DNA from: Siphonobacter sp048595215
Lineage (GTDB): Bacteria > Bacteroidota > Bacteroidia > Cytophagales > Spirosomataceae
Assembly (NCBI RefSeq): GCF_048595215.1
Contig: NZ_JBMDWJ010000197.1
Coordinates: forward strand, 1-64,000
Direction of reading: 5' to 3'
Length of the DNA stretch: 64,000 bases
Below are positions 41,691 through 49,796 of the stretch, piece by piece; within the stretch, counting starts at the first letter, position 1, and each line of letters begins with the position of its first letter. A program made the translations under genes and the position numbers. Under the pieces are notes generated by a model, which did not search any database, was not told the origin of the DNA, and worked only from the letters and a program-made list of their open reading frames with translations.

Positions 41691-43223
41691 TTACTCCCAC
41701 TCAATAGTGGCCGGGGGTTTTGAAGAAATGTCGTATACGACGCGGTTTACGCCTTTCACCCGGTTGATGATTTCGTTGGAAACTTCCGCCAGAAACTCGT
41801 AAGGCAAGTGTACCCAGTCGGCAGTCATCCCGTCTACGGAGGCCACGGCCCGCAGAGCCACGACGCGTTCGTAGGTACGCTCATCGCCCATGACGCCAAC
41901 GGACTGGATGGGAAGCAGAATAGCTCCGGCTTGCCATACCTGATTGTAGAGGCCTTTTTCCCGGAGTTTGCCAATGAAAATGGCGTCTACTTCCTGGAGA
42001 ATGGCTACTTTCTCAGCAGTAATATCACCCAAAATCCGAATGGCCAGACCCGGTCCGGGGAAGGGGTGGCGACCCAAAATGGATTCCACGATACCCAGCT
42101 CACGGCCCACGCGACGTACTTCATCCTTAAACAGGGTACGCAGCGGTTCGATGACCTGAAGTTTCATGAAATCGGGCAAGCCACCTACGTTGTGGTGTGA
42201 TTTAATCGTAGCGGAGGGACCTTTCACGGATACCGATTCAATCACGTCGGGGTAGATCGTACCCTGACCTAACCAGCTTACGTCGGTTAGCAGGTGAGCT
42301 TCCTGATCGAATACTTCGATAAAAGAACGGCCAATGGCTTTGCGTTTATCTTCGGGGTCGGTTAGGCCAAACAGAGCGGTGTAGAACTGCTCTTTGGCGT
42401 TTACGCCTTTGATGTTCAGGCCCATATCCTGGTAGGAATGCAGTACCTGCTCGAATTCGTCTTTCCGCAGCAGACCGTTATCTACGAAGATACAGTACAG
42501 GTTCGGTCCGATGGCCCGGTGAATCAGCATGGCTGCTACCGTAGAATCGACGCCACCGGAAAGAGCCATGACTACTTTGTCGTTGCCCAGTTTTTCCTTG
42601 AGTTGCTCGACTACTTCATCTACGAAGTTAGCGGGCGTCCATTCCTGCTTGCAACCGCAGATGTCCACCAGGAAGTTTTTCAGTACTTCCTTGCCTTCCA
42701 GCGAGTGGGTCACCTCGGGGTGAAACTGAATGCCGTAGGTTTCTTCGCCTTCAATTTTAAAAGCGGCTACGCGTACGGTTTCCGTGGAGCCAATGATGGT
42801 AAAGTTGTCGGGAATCGTTACGATGGTATCACCGTGGGACATCCATACCTGTGACTCGGGCGTCAGGTTTTGCAACAGTACCGAACGGTTGGCATCGTCC
42901 GAGTGCAGCATGGCCCGTCCGTATTCTCGGATTTTAGAAGGAGCTACTTCGCCACCGGAGGTTTGAGCCAGCAGCTGGGCTCCGTAGCAAACACCTAGCA
43001 AAGGCAACTGACCGCGGAACTGCGACAAGTCCGGATGTGGAGAGTCGGCGTCGCGTACCGAACAGGGACTACCGGAAAGGATAACCCCTTTCACAGAAGC
43101 GTCGAGTTCGGGAAAATGATTATACGGATGAATTTCGCAATACACGTTTAACTCGCGAACCCGGCGGGCGATGAGCTGCGTATACTGCGAGCCAAAATCG
43201 AGAATAAGAATTTTTTCAGTCAT
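41691..43223 (-). CDS. guaA: GMP synthase (glutamine-hydrolysing)
   Basis: The 510-residue enzyme of purine synthesis that aminates XMP to GMP. The N-terminal class I glutamine amidotransferase has Cys79 in LLGVCYGAQLLAQ and the His168/Glu170 pair in GIQFHPEVTHS. The ATP-pyrophosphatase domain has the P-loop ALSGGVDSTVAAM at about 220-232, and the C-terminal dimerisation domain ends VVYDISSKPPATIEWE, the family's usual tail. Length and all motifs are standard. It is transcribed alone, with a terminator after the stop. Confidence 0.96.
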   Translation of the reverse strand: MTEKILILDFGSQYTQLIARRVRELNVYCEIHPYNHFPELDASVKGVILSGSPCSVRDADSPHPDLSQFRGQLPLLGVCYGAQLLAQTSGGEVAPSKIREYGRAMLHSDDANRSVLLQNLTPESQVWMSHGDTIVTIPDNFTIIGSTETVRVAAFKIEGEETYGIQFHPEVTHSLEGKEVLKNFLVDICGCKQEWTPANFVDEVVEQLKEKLGNDKVVMALSGGVDSTVAAMLIHRAIGPNLYCIFVDNGLLRKDEFEQVLHSYQDMGLNIKGVNAKEQFYTALFGLTDPEDKRKAIGRSFIEVFDQEAHLLTDVSWLGQGTIYPDVIESVSVKGPSATIKSHHNVGGLPDFMKLQVIEPLRTLFKDEVRRVGRELGIVESILGRHPFPGPGLAIRILGDITAEKVAILQEVDAIFIGKLREKGLYNQVWQAGAILLPIQSVGVMGDERTYERVVALRAVASVDGMTADWVHLPYEFLAEVSNEIINRVKGVNRVVYDISSKPPATIEWE

Positions 43224-43374
43224 GTGTGTACCGACAATTGGTCAGTAAGGAATCGATAAAAAAAGAGTTCTGCGTTTGGGAGGGGTTTAAGGTTGGAAGT
43301 TTGAAATATAAGGTCTAAAACTTGATCTCAACCTTCAAACCCTATCAAACATTAAACCCCTTCTCAAACGACTA

Positions 43375-44559
43375 TCAAGGGTATCGTAAGTACTTTTTTC
43401 GAAGGGTTTTGTATTGACTCAACGCTGGCTCCCAGCTCTTCCGAATGTCGGATTCGCTCAGGCCCGCTTCCATTTGTTTCCGCAACTGGTCGGTACCCGC
43501 CAACTGATCAAAGGCTTTCGGACGGTTGATAAACTTGCTTTTATCCGGAGCTTTTGCATAAAAGTCCAGTACGTATTTCAGTGTAAACCCTTCTTTCCAG
43601 GCATCGACTTTCCGAAGATCCAGGCCGTAGCAACGCACGCCTTCGTTGGGTGGATTCATGGCTCCGGGTTTGTCTACCGGGGTAAATTCGTACGTACCAT
43701 ACTTCGGCGAAGGACCGCCAATGACCTGAAATTGTGTATCCGTACCCCGGCCTAAACTGATTTCCGTACCCTCGAACAAACAGATGGAAGGGTACAGCAG
43801 AATACTTTGCTGATTGGGCAGATTGGGTGATGGAGCGACGGGTAGAGTATAGGGCGTTTGATGGGTATAATTCTGACAGAGAACCGTCACGAGCTTGCAT
43901 TTCACCCCGTTTTTCATCCAGCCTTCCTGATTGATCATCTCGGCTAGTTCAGCCACCGTGCAACCGTGGGAAATAGGTACGGGATTAAGTCCGACAAAGG
44001 AAGCAAACTTGCGGTCCAGTACGGGGCCATCCACTACGTGACCATTGGGATTCGGCCGATCCAGAATCAGTACCGTTTTGCCCTGTTCCGCTGCCGCTTC
44101 CATGACATAGTGCATGGTAGAGGTATACGTATAAAAACGGGCTCCGACATCCTGAATGTCAAACAGAAGAATATCGAGATCCTTGATTTGGTCGGGTGTG
44201 GGTTTCTTATTCGAGCCGTAGAGGGATACGACGGGTAAGCCGGTTTTCTGATCTAAGCCACTCGATACGAGTTCGCCCGCATCGGCCTTGCCGCGAAAGC
44301 CATGTTCGGGACCAAAGATGGTCTTAATCTGTACGCCCAGAGCCAACAAAGAATCGGCGAGGTGGGTTTTATTGGGAAATATGGAGGTATGATTGACTAC
44401 CAGTCCTACCTTTTTTCCTTTCAGCAAGGGCAAATACTCATTGGTTCGCTCGATACCGAGCGTAACCTTGGAAGCAGACTGGGCGTGTAAAATGGGCCGC
44501 GAACAGGCGACCACCAGTAAGAAAAGGGCCAGTAAACAGGGGATACGGAAAGAAACCAT
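43375..44559 (-). CDS. namZ: DUF1343 exo-beta-N-acetylmuramidase, NamZ family
   Basis: A 394-residue exported protein. The signal peptide is MVSFRIPCLLALFLLVVACS; a Cys in the VVACS context could make it a lipoprotein. Family blocks are GKKVGLVVNHTSIFPNKTHL, IKTIFGPEHGFRGKADAGE, LLFDIQDVGARFYTYTSTMH and LDRPNPNGHVVDGPVL. DUF1343 proteins of Bacteroidota (NamZ of Tannerella) remove terminal N-acetylmuramic acid from peptidoglycan fragments, so a role in cell-wall recycling is likely. An ATG at 44559 is chosen over an in-frame TTG two codons upstream. It is divergent from the LolE-like gene. Confidence 0.88.
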   Translation of the reverse strand: MVSFRIPCLLALFLLVVACSRPILHAQSASKVTLGIERTNEYLPLLKGKKVGLVVNHTSIFPNKTHLADSLLALGVQIKTIFGPEHGFRGKADAGELVSSGLDQKTGLPVVSLYGSNKKPTPDQIKDLDILLFDIQDVGARFYTYTSTMHYVMEAAAEQGKTVLILDRPNPNGHVVDGPVLDRKFASFVGLNPVPISHGCTVAELAEMINQEGWMKNGVKCKLVTVLCQNYTHQTPYTLPVAPSPNLPNQQSILLYPSICLFEGTEISLGRGTDTQFQVIGGPSPKYGTYEFTPVDKPGAMNPPNEGVRCYGLDLRKVDAWKEGFTLKYVLDFYAKAPDKSKFINRPKAFDQLAGTDQLRKQMEAGLSESDIRKSWEPALSQYKTLRKKYLRYP

Positions 44560-44600
44560 GTGCAAATTTCGGGGGAAAGAGCGGAAAAACCAACGCTAAG

Positions 44601-44630
44601 TTTGGAAAAGCACGGGAACCGCTACTTTTG
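44601..44630 (+). promoter_or_regulatory. Promoter of the LolE-like permease gene
   Basis: TTTG (44601-44604), an 18-base spacer, TACTTTTG (44623-44630), both perfect Bacteroidota elements. Transcription would start near 44637 and give a leader of about 98 bases. Confidence 0.65.
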
Positions 44631-44734
44631 TAGTCAGGAAAAAAGGAGAAAACGATCAAATCTGAATCGTAAACCTGGTTTTCATTGGTTTTGAACATAC
44701 CTGCATAAGCATCCAGTAACTAATACTATTTTCG

Positions 44735-45961
44735 TTGAACTTTCCACGTTTTCTCGCTGCCCGTTTACGCCGCCGTACCGAACAACGCTTGTTTTCGGCG
44801 ACTGTAACCCGTATTGGCATTGCCAGTATCGCAATTGGGCTGGCGGTGATGATTCTGGCTTTTGCGGTACTCTTTGGCTTTAAAGGGACCATTCAGGAAA
44901 AACTCTTTAGTCTGTCGGCTCACCTGAAAGTTACCCGGTATACGCTGAATCAGTCGTACGAAGAAACGGCGATGCCCCGCAATTCCCGGATCAGTGAACA
45001 GTACAAAAGCCTGTCGGCTGTACGCCACCTGCAAGTGGTAGCTCACAAAGCGGGAATTCTGAAAACGCCGGATGATCTTCAGGGCGTACTTTTTAAAGGA
45101 GTAGGGTCTGATTACGACTGGAATGTTTTTCAGCAGAATCTGGTGGAAGGTGCTTTGCCTGCGTTTCAGAAAGATACCTCCGATTCGAAACAGGTGATGA
45201 TCAGCCGGACGATTGCCAAGCAGTTACAACTCAAACCCGGCGATGGCGTAATCATTTATTTCCTTCAAAATCCGCCTCGGCCCCGTAAACTTACCGTTAC
45301 GGGGATCTATGAAACGGGGCTGGAGGAATTGGATAAGCAGCTCATTCTGGGTGATATACGCCTCGTACAGAAGCTCAATCGTTGGGGGCCGGATACGGTA
45401 GGTGGGTACGAAGTGTTTGTAAAGGATTTTACGCAGTTACCGACGGCGGAGGCCCAAATCGCCAAATTACTCGAACCCGAACAGGATCTGCGAAGTGTAG
45501 TCGACGAATACCGGCCCCTGTTCGACTGGTTAAGCCTGCTGGATCGTAACCTCAGCGTATTCCTAACTCTGATTTTATTCGTGGCCAGCTTTAATATGGT
45601 ATCGGTACTGTTAGTACTCATCATGGAGCGTATTCCAATGATTGGCTTGCTAAAGGCCCTGGGTAGTCCTAGCTGGCAGATTCGTAAGGTATTTTTGTGG
45701 CAGGGAATTTCGATGATTCTAAAGGGACTTCTGATTGGCAATGGCTTGGGTATTGGCCTGTGTCTGATTCAGCAACGCTACCGTCTTTTTCCGCTCGACC
45801 CGGAAAACTATTACATGAGTTACGTCCCCATCGAAATGAACTGGGGCGTAGTACTGGCTTTAAACCTAGCCGTACTCGGATTAGTCACGCTCGTGCTGCT
45901 CTTACCTACCTTTATTATTACCCGCATGCGGCCAGTCGAAGCGATTCGCTTTTCGAAGTAA
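44735..45961 (+). CDS. ABC transporter permease, LolC/LolE (FtsX/MacB-like) family
   Basis: A 408-residue inner-membrane permease with the MacB/FtsX topology: one helix at about 24-46 (TRIGIASIAIGLAVMILAFA), a large periplasmic domain at about 50-255, and three helices near the C-terminus (LFVASFNMVSVLLVLIMERI, LLKALGSPSWQIRKVFLWQG, LNLAVLGLVTLVLLLPTFII), ending with MRPVEAIRFSK. Such permeases release lipoproteins or peptides from the membrane with a LolD-type ATPase; none is adjacent. The start is TTG at 44735: the frame has a stop at 44717-44719, and the first ATG would cut the first helix. Confidence 0.87.
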   Translation: MNFPRFLAARLRRRTEQRLFSATVTRIGIASIAIGLAVMILAFAVLFGFKGTIQEKLFSLSAHLKVTRYTLNQSYEETAMPRNSRISEQYKSLSAVRHLQVVAHKAGILKTPDDLQGVLFKGVGSDYDWNVFQQNLVEGALPAFQKDTSDSKQVMISRTIAKQLQLKPGDGVIIYFLQNPPRPRKLTVTGIYETGLEELDKQLILGDIRLVQKLNRWGPDTVGGYEVFVKDFTQLPTAEAQIAKLLEPEQDLRSVVDEYRPLFDWLSLLDRNLSVFLTLILFVASFNMVSVLLVLIMERIPMIGLLKALGSPSWQIRKVFLWQGISMILKGLLIGNGLGIGLCLIQQRYRLFPLDPENYYMSYVPIEMNWGVVLALNLAVLGLVTLVLLLPTFIITRMRPVEAIRFSK

Positions 45962-46191
45962 GGGTAATCTATTAAACCTATTTTTCAGTAATTCATCATA
46001 GATATCAAAGGTGTTTCGTCAATATTTTACGTGAAATGAATTTTATTGATGCCATATGAGCCAGTGGTACGGAGAAATAATCTCCTTTTAATAAAACATG
46101 TTGTTTTATTCTTGAGTTAAATTAATTAGCTCAAAAAGAGCTATACTTACTGCTCTATTACCCCACCTGAACTATTTAAGTCCCAACGAAC

Positions 46192-46257
46192 GCATTATTT
46201 TCAGTTCAACTTAAACTGTTTTAGTTATACTGAAACAATAATGCGAAGTTACGTTCG
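46192..46257 (+). promoter_or_regulatory. Nested dyads and promoter box before the DUF5690 gene
   Basis: An inner dyad AACTTAAAC-T-GTTTTAGTT (46208-46226, one mismatch) lies inside an outer inverted repeat, GCATTATTTTCAGT (46192-46205) with ACTGAAACAATAATGC (46229-46244). TACGTTCG at 46250-46257 is a near-consensus -7 box 20 bases before the ATG. This is a plausible operator for the XRE-cupin regulator encoded next. Confidence 0.5.
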
Positions 46258-46277
46258 CCAATCACGGGAATTGATGT

Positions 46278-47558
46278 ATGGGTATTAGAGATTTTTTTAC
46301 ACAGCCATTAAAAATTACCAATTCCTTCTTCTTAACCCTTTGGTTAACCGTAGCTGCTTTTGGTACGTACTTCTGCATGTTTGCCTTTCGAAAGCCGTTT
46401 ACTGCGGGTACGTTCGAATCCATGCAATGGGGAGGAATCGATTATAAAATCATTCTGGTCGTTGCCCAGATTCTAGGGTACGCAACGGCCAAAGGCATGG
46501 GTATAAAAATCATCTCCGAGACTCGCCCGGAGCAACGATCTTCCCGTATTTTACTAGTGATTGGAGCGGCCGAATTAGCTCTGATCCTGTTTGGCTTACT
46601 ACCGCCCCCGTACAATTGGTTCTTATTGTTTTTCAATGGCCTCGCTTTAGGACTGGTGTATGGCCTGGTCTTTAGCTTTCTGGAGGGCCGCCGCCTAACC
46701 GATCTGCTTGGAGCGGGGCTCTGTTTAAGTTTCATTGTCGCTTCCGGTGTGGTAAAGTCCGTCGGTGTCTGGGTACTCAACTGGGGGATATCCGAATACT
46801 GGATGCCCGCGGTTGTAGGCTTGGCTTTTTCGCCCTTTCTGGTACTCTTTGTCTGGATGTTACAGGTTGCCCCGCCGCCAACCCAAGCCGACATTGCTGC
46901 CCGAAAACCTCGCTTACCTATGACTGCGGAAGACCGTCGGCGTTTCTTTAACGCACTGGCTCCGGGTCTGATTTCACTAATCCTTATTTACGTCATTATC
47001 TCCATGCTGCGGGATATTCGCGACAACTTTGCCGTTGAAATTTGGCGGGAACTGGGCATCCGCACGCCCCGTATTTTTTCCGTAACCGAAAGTTGGGTAG
47101 GGGTAATTGTGACGCTACTGGTAGGCGTGCTGTTTGTGATTTCCAATAACCGTAAGGCATTCTGGGCTAACCTAGTCTTCATTGCACTGGGCATAGTTTT
47201 GATTCCGTTCGCTTCCTGGTTATACCTCCAGGGACAAATTCAACCGCTGGAATGGATGATTGGCGTAGGACTAGGTATTTATCTGGTATACGTTCCCTTT
47301 AATGGAATGCTTTTTGAACGCCTCATTGCCATCCGGGGTGAAAAAGCGAATGTAGGCTTCCTCTTTTATTCGGCTGATTTCGCTGGGTACCTGGGAAGCG
47401 TAGGCATTCTAGTATTTAAAAACTTCAGTCATACGGACATTTCCTGGCTCAAGTTTTACCTCAGTATTACCTACCTTCTTCCGCTAATTGCAGGGCTTTT
47501 ACTGGTAATCTCCGCCATTTATTTTGCCAAAAAGCTCAAAAAATCCTCAAATTTTTAA
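46278..47558 (+). CDS. DUF5690 family MFS-like membrane transporter
   Basis: A 426-residue inner-membrane protein with about twelve helices. It begins NSFFLTLWLTVAAFGTYFCM and FAFRKPFTAGTFESMQWGG, the recognisable start of DUF5690, and continues LGLVYGLVFSFLEGRRLTDL, ISMLRDIRDNFAVEIWRELG and YVPFNGMLFERLIAIRGEKA. It looks like a major facilitator relative, but transport has not been shown for the family as far as I know. It is followed after 50 bases by an XRE-cupin regulator, and nested dyads precede it, so it is probably inducible by its own substrate. Confidence 0.82.
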   Translation: MGIRDFFTQPLKITNSFFLTLWLTVAAFGTYFCMFAFRKPFTAGTFESMQWGGIDYKIILVVAQILGYATAKGMGIKIISETRPEQRSSRILLVIGAAELALILFGLLPPPYNWFLLFFNGLALGLVYGLVFSFLEGRRLTDLLGAGLCLSFIVASGVVKSVGVWVLNWGISEYWMPAVVGLAFSPFLVLFVWMLQVAPPPTQADIAARKPRLPMTAEDRRRFFNALAPGLISLILIYVIISMLRDIRDNFAVEIWRELGIRTPRIFSVTESWVGVIVTLLVGVLFVISNNRKAFWANLVFIALGIVLIPFASWLYLQGQIQPLEWMIGVGLGIYLVYVPFNGMLFERLIAIRGEKANVGFLFYSADFAGYLGSVGILVFKNFSHTDISWLKFYLSITYLLPLIAGLLLVISAIYFAKKLKKSSNF

Positions 47559-47608
47559 ATTATCAATAACCAAAACAACGCTACTCGCTCTGAAGCGTTG
47601 TCCACTGC

Positions 47609-48190
47609 ATGAACGAAGAGATTTTAATTCAAATCAGTAGCCAACTTAAAGGAAAGCGGAAAAGTCAGGGTATTACTTTACAAGAGCTTGCTAATCGGGC
47701 TCAGGTAAGTAAGGCATTAATTTCCCAAATTGAGAATAATCGTACGATTCCTTCTCTACTCGTACTTATCAATTTGATTCGTTCATTGGGAATAGATTTG
47801 AACGTATTTTTTGAAGAATTGGTACAGGGATCAGGAAATGGAAAACTTTCGGTCCGACGCAAAGAGGAGTATCAGACCTTCTACCAAGAAGATGCTCCGC
47901 ACATTACCTATCGTCGCATTTTGACGAAAACAATTTCGCCCTTAGCCGTGGACTTTGTACTGGCGGAAGTAAAACCACAAGCTCAGCAAAATACGGCTAC
48001 AACCAGCGATGCGTACGAGTTTAACTACGTGATAAAGGGAGAAGTAGAGTGTATCATTGGCGAAGAAACCCATGCGTTAAAAGAAGGGGATTCGCTATTC
48101 TTTGACGGTCGAGTACCGCATAAATCGTCCAATCAAACCAACGAAGACAGTCTCCTTTTAATCGTCTATTTTTTCACTGAAAAAATGTAA
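47609..48190 (+). CDS. XRE-cupin transcriptional regulator
   Basis: A 193-residue regulator. The N-terminal helix-turn-helix (about 12-66) is SQGITLQELANRAQVSKALI and SQIENNRTIPSLLVLINLIR. A C-terminal cupin (about 110-190) has YEFNYVIKGEVECIIGEETH and LKEGDSLFFDGRVPHKSSNQ, the small-molecule-sensing fold. Such proteins usually repress or activate the adjacent catabolic or transport genes. It lies 50 bases after the DUF5690 gene, and a 7-bp dyad CAACGCT / AGCGTTG (47576-47600) just before its ATG may be a second binding site or autoregulatory hairpin. Confidence 0.88.
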   Translation: MNEEILIQISSQLKGKRKSQGITLQELANRAQVSKALISQIENNRTIPSLLVLINLIRSLGIDLNVFFEELVQGSGNGKLSVRRKEEYQTFYQEDAPHITYRRILTKTISPLAVDFVLAEVKPQAQQNTATTSDAYEFNYVIKGEVECIIGEETHALKEGDSLFFDGRVPHKSSNQTNEDSLLLIVYFFTEKM

Positions 48191-48327
48191 ACCCGAGCCG
48201 TTCGAAGGTAAGAAGGGTTAAAATACTGAAAACATTGCATCCTGATTTGTCGTGGGGGTCGTATAGATGCCTACCGCTAGATCGTACCTCAAAGGAAAAC
48301 TATCAATTTGTTCACGGCTACTTAAAA

Positions 48328-48355
48328 TTGACGTAATGCTGGCGGTGTAAGTTTG
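48328..48355 (+). promoter_or_regulatory. Promoter in the XRE-HD spacer
   Basis: TTG (48328-48330), a 17-base spacer and TAAGTTTG (48348-48355), which fit the Bacteroidota consensus. Transcription would start near 48362. Confidence 0.5.
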
Positions 48356-48361
48356 TTCCAA

Positions 48362-48453
48362 ACAAGAGCGATTTATCCAGCCCGAAACGCATTATGGTTA
48401 AGTGAATGAAACGATTGAAGAAAAGCGGCAGAACCTTGTACTGCCGCTTTTTG
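48362..48453 (+). ncRNA. Candidate small RNA (about 90 nt) ending in a strong terminator
   Basis: Between the regulator and the HD gene lies a promoter (48328-48355) and, 66 bases after it, the terminator AAAGCGGCAG / CTGCCGCTTT (48422-48431 / 48441-48450) followed by TTTTTG. The interval has no convincing reading frame. This is the layout of a free-standing small RNA. It could instead be an attenuated leader of the HD gene, whose ATG is 56 bases further on. I see no known RNA family. Confidence 0.4.
48422..48452 (+). terminator. Rho-independent terminator in the XRE-HD spacer
   Basis: A perfect 10-bp stem with a 9-base loop and a following T-run, 230 bases after the XRE stop and upstream of the HD gene. 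Confidence 0.8.
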
Positions 48454-48508
48454 TGTATTTGGATAAGCCGCCTCTACGCATGACAGATAGCTTAATCCTT
48501 AGTATACT

Positions 48509-49051
48509 ATGAAAAATTTTGAAATGCAGGCAACCGTCGATGCTCTGTTAGGTTTGTACCAATCATTCAATGAAGTGGTTGACGAACGTTTGCTGGAACA
48601 TTCCATCCAAACGGCTCAATTGGCCGAAGAAGAAGGCTACGACGATGAAGTAGTACTGGCCGCCTTTTTCCACGACATCGGCCAGTTATTGGCTGCGGGT
48701 CACCCGTATCAGGCTTACGGTCGTATTGGCTCGGAGTACCTGCGAGCCAATGGTTTCTCGGAAAAAGTGACTCAGGTGGTGGTGATGCACACTGAAGCCG
48801 AACGCTATTTGTGTTGGAAATTTCCGGAACGCGTACGGCAGCTGGACGAATACCGCTTACAGCGATTGTATACGCAGGGTGGAATCATGCCCGAACGGGA
48901 GGCCAAAGCCTACGAAAAAAATCCGTACTTCTACCTGAGCCTGAAAGTAAAGGAATGGGACGACGAAGCTCCCCTACGCAGCCGTCCTGTACTGGATTTG
49001 GAACCTTACCGCCTAATGGCTTTACAACACTTACAGCGTCAGGTAGGTTGA
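48509..49051 (+). CDS. HD-domain protein related to PhnZ-type diiron oxygenases
   Basis: A 180-residue HD-fold protein. The metal ligands seen are His31 (LLEHSIQ), His55-Asp56 (FFHDIGQ), His94 (VVMHTEAERY) and an Asp in KEWDDEAP (151-152). The order of blocks, including EYLRANGFSEKV, YTQGGIMPE and LKVKEWDDE, follows PhnZ and the phosphonate-linked HDIG family rather than signalling phosphodiesterases. Several PhnZ residues differ: the second His of HDxGH is Gln59, the phosphonate-binding Lys is Glu98, and one iron-ligand His aligns with Tyr70. So it probably acts on another substrate or as a hydrolase. It overlaps the end of the convergent Crp-type gene by 13 bases. Confidence 0.72.
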   Translation: MKNFEMQATVDALLGLYQSFNEVVDERLLEHSIQTAQLAEEEGYDDEVVLAAFFHDIGQLLAAGHPYQAYGRIGSEYLRANGFSEKVTQVVVMHTEAERYLCWKFPERVRQLDEYRLQRLYTQGGIMPEREAKAYEKNPYFYLSLKVKEWDDEAPLRSRPVLDLEPYRLMALQHLQRQVG

Positions 49052-49647
49052 AGACTACGGCCAATACGCGATTTCAGTCGGCTCAATGTTTCCTGGGAAA
49101 GCCCCAGGTAGGAGGCGACGTGTTTGTTAGAAAACCGCTCAATTAGCGAAGGGTGCATGCGTAGTAACCAGCGATAGCGATCCGCGGCATCCAGGCATAG
49201 AAAGGTTTCAAATCGTCGGGTACTGATAATGTAAGCCGTTTCGAGGATATAACGGTACACCGCATCCCAGCCGGGTACGGTAGCATGCAGGTGATAAAAA
49301 TCTTCGTAGCTAATGAATAGTAGGTCCGAGTTTTCTAGTACCTGATTCGTTTCCAGAGAAGGTTCCTGTGTCAAAAAGCTTTGCAGGGCCGTACCGAAGG
49401 TATTTTCCAGAGCAAAATACCGTGTGGCTTCGGCTCCGTCGGGTTGCGTGTAGAACAGGCGAAAACTGCCCCGACTCACAAAGTACAGATGCCGGCAAAC
49501 TTCACCCGAAGTCAATAAAAATTCGTAGCGAGCGGCCTTTTTTAGGCGGAAATAACTGAAAATGGTCGATAAGCTTTCTTCCGAGAAATCAGTTTTATCT
49601 AACAAATACGTCCGCAATACGGTATAGGCAGCATGGGAATCACTCAT
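49039..49647 (-). CDS. Crp/Fnr-family transcriptional regulator
   Basis: A 202-residue regulator. It has an N-terminal cyclic-nucleotide-binding-like beta-roll (about 25-125; LLTSGEVCRHLYFVSRGSFR, ATRYFALENTFGTALQSFLT) and a C-terminal winged helix (about 165-198; HVASYLGLSQETLSRLKSRI). The phosphate-binding residues of true cAMP receptors (GELA, RxA) are not evident, so the ligand is unknown; the many Bacteroidota relatives are of this kind. It converges on the HD gene with a 13-base overlap of the two coding ends, which could cause antisense interference. Confidence 0.85.
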   Translation of the reverse strand: MSDSHAAYTVLRTYLLDKTDFSEESLSTIFSYFRLKKAARYEFLLTSGEVCRHLYFVSRGSFRLFYTQPDGAEATRYFALENTFGTALQSFLTQEPSLETNQVLENSDLLFISYEDFYHLHATVPGWDAVYRYILETAYIISTRRFETFLCLDAADRYRWLLRMHPSLIERFSNKHVASYLGLSQETLSRLKSRIGRSLQPT

Positions 49648-49796
49648 ATCGTTTCGTCAGTCAGAGTAGTGCTTCCCTTCAATAAGCCAGTAGTCTGGGC
49701 TGAAAGGTCAGACTAAAGTACGGGCTAAGGGGCATTCCTGGAAAAGGAATGCGACGAATGTACGTAGAAGCCTTATGAGCCCGCCCGGAACGGGGA

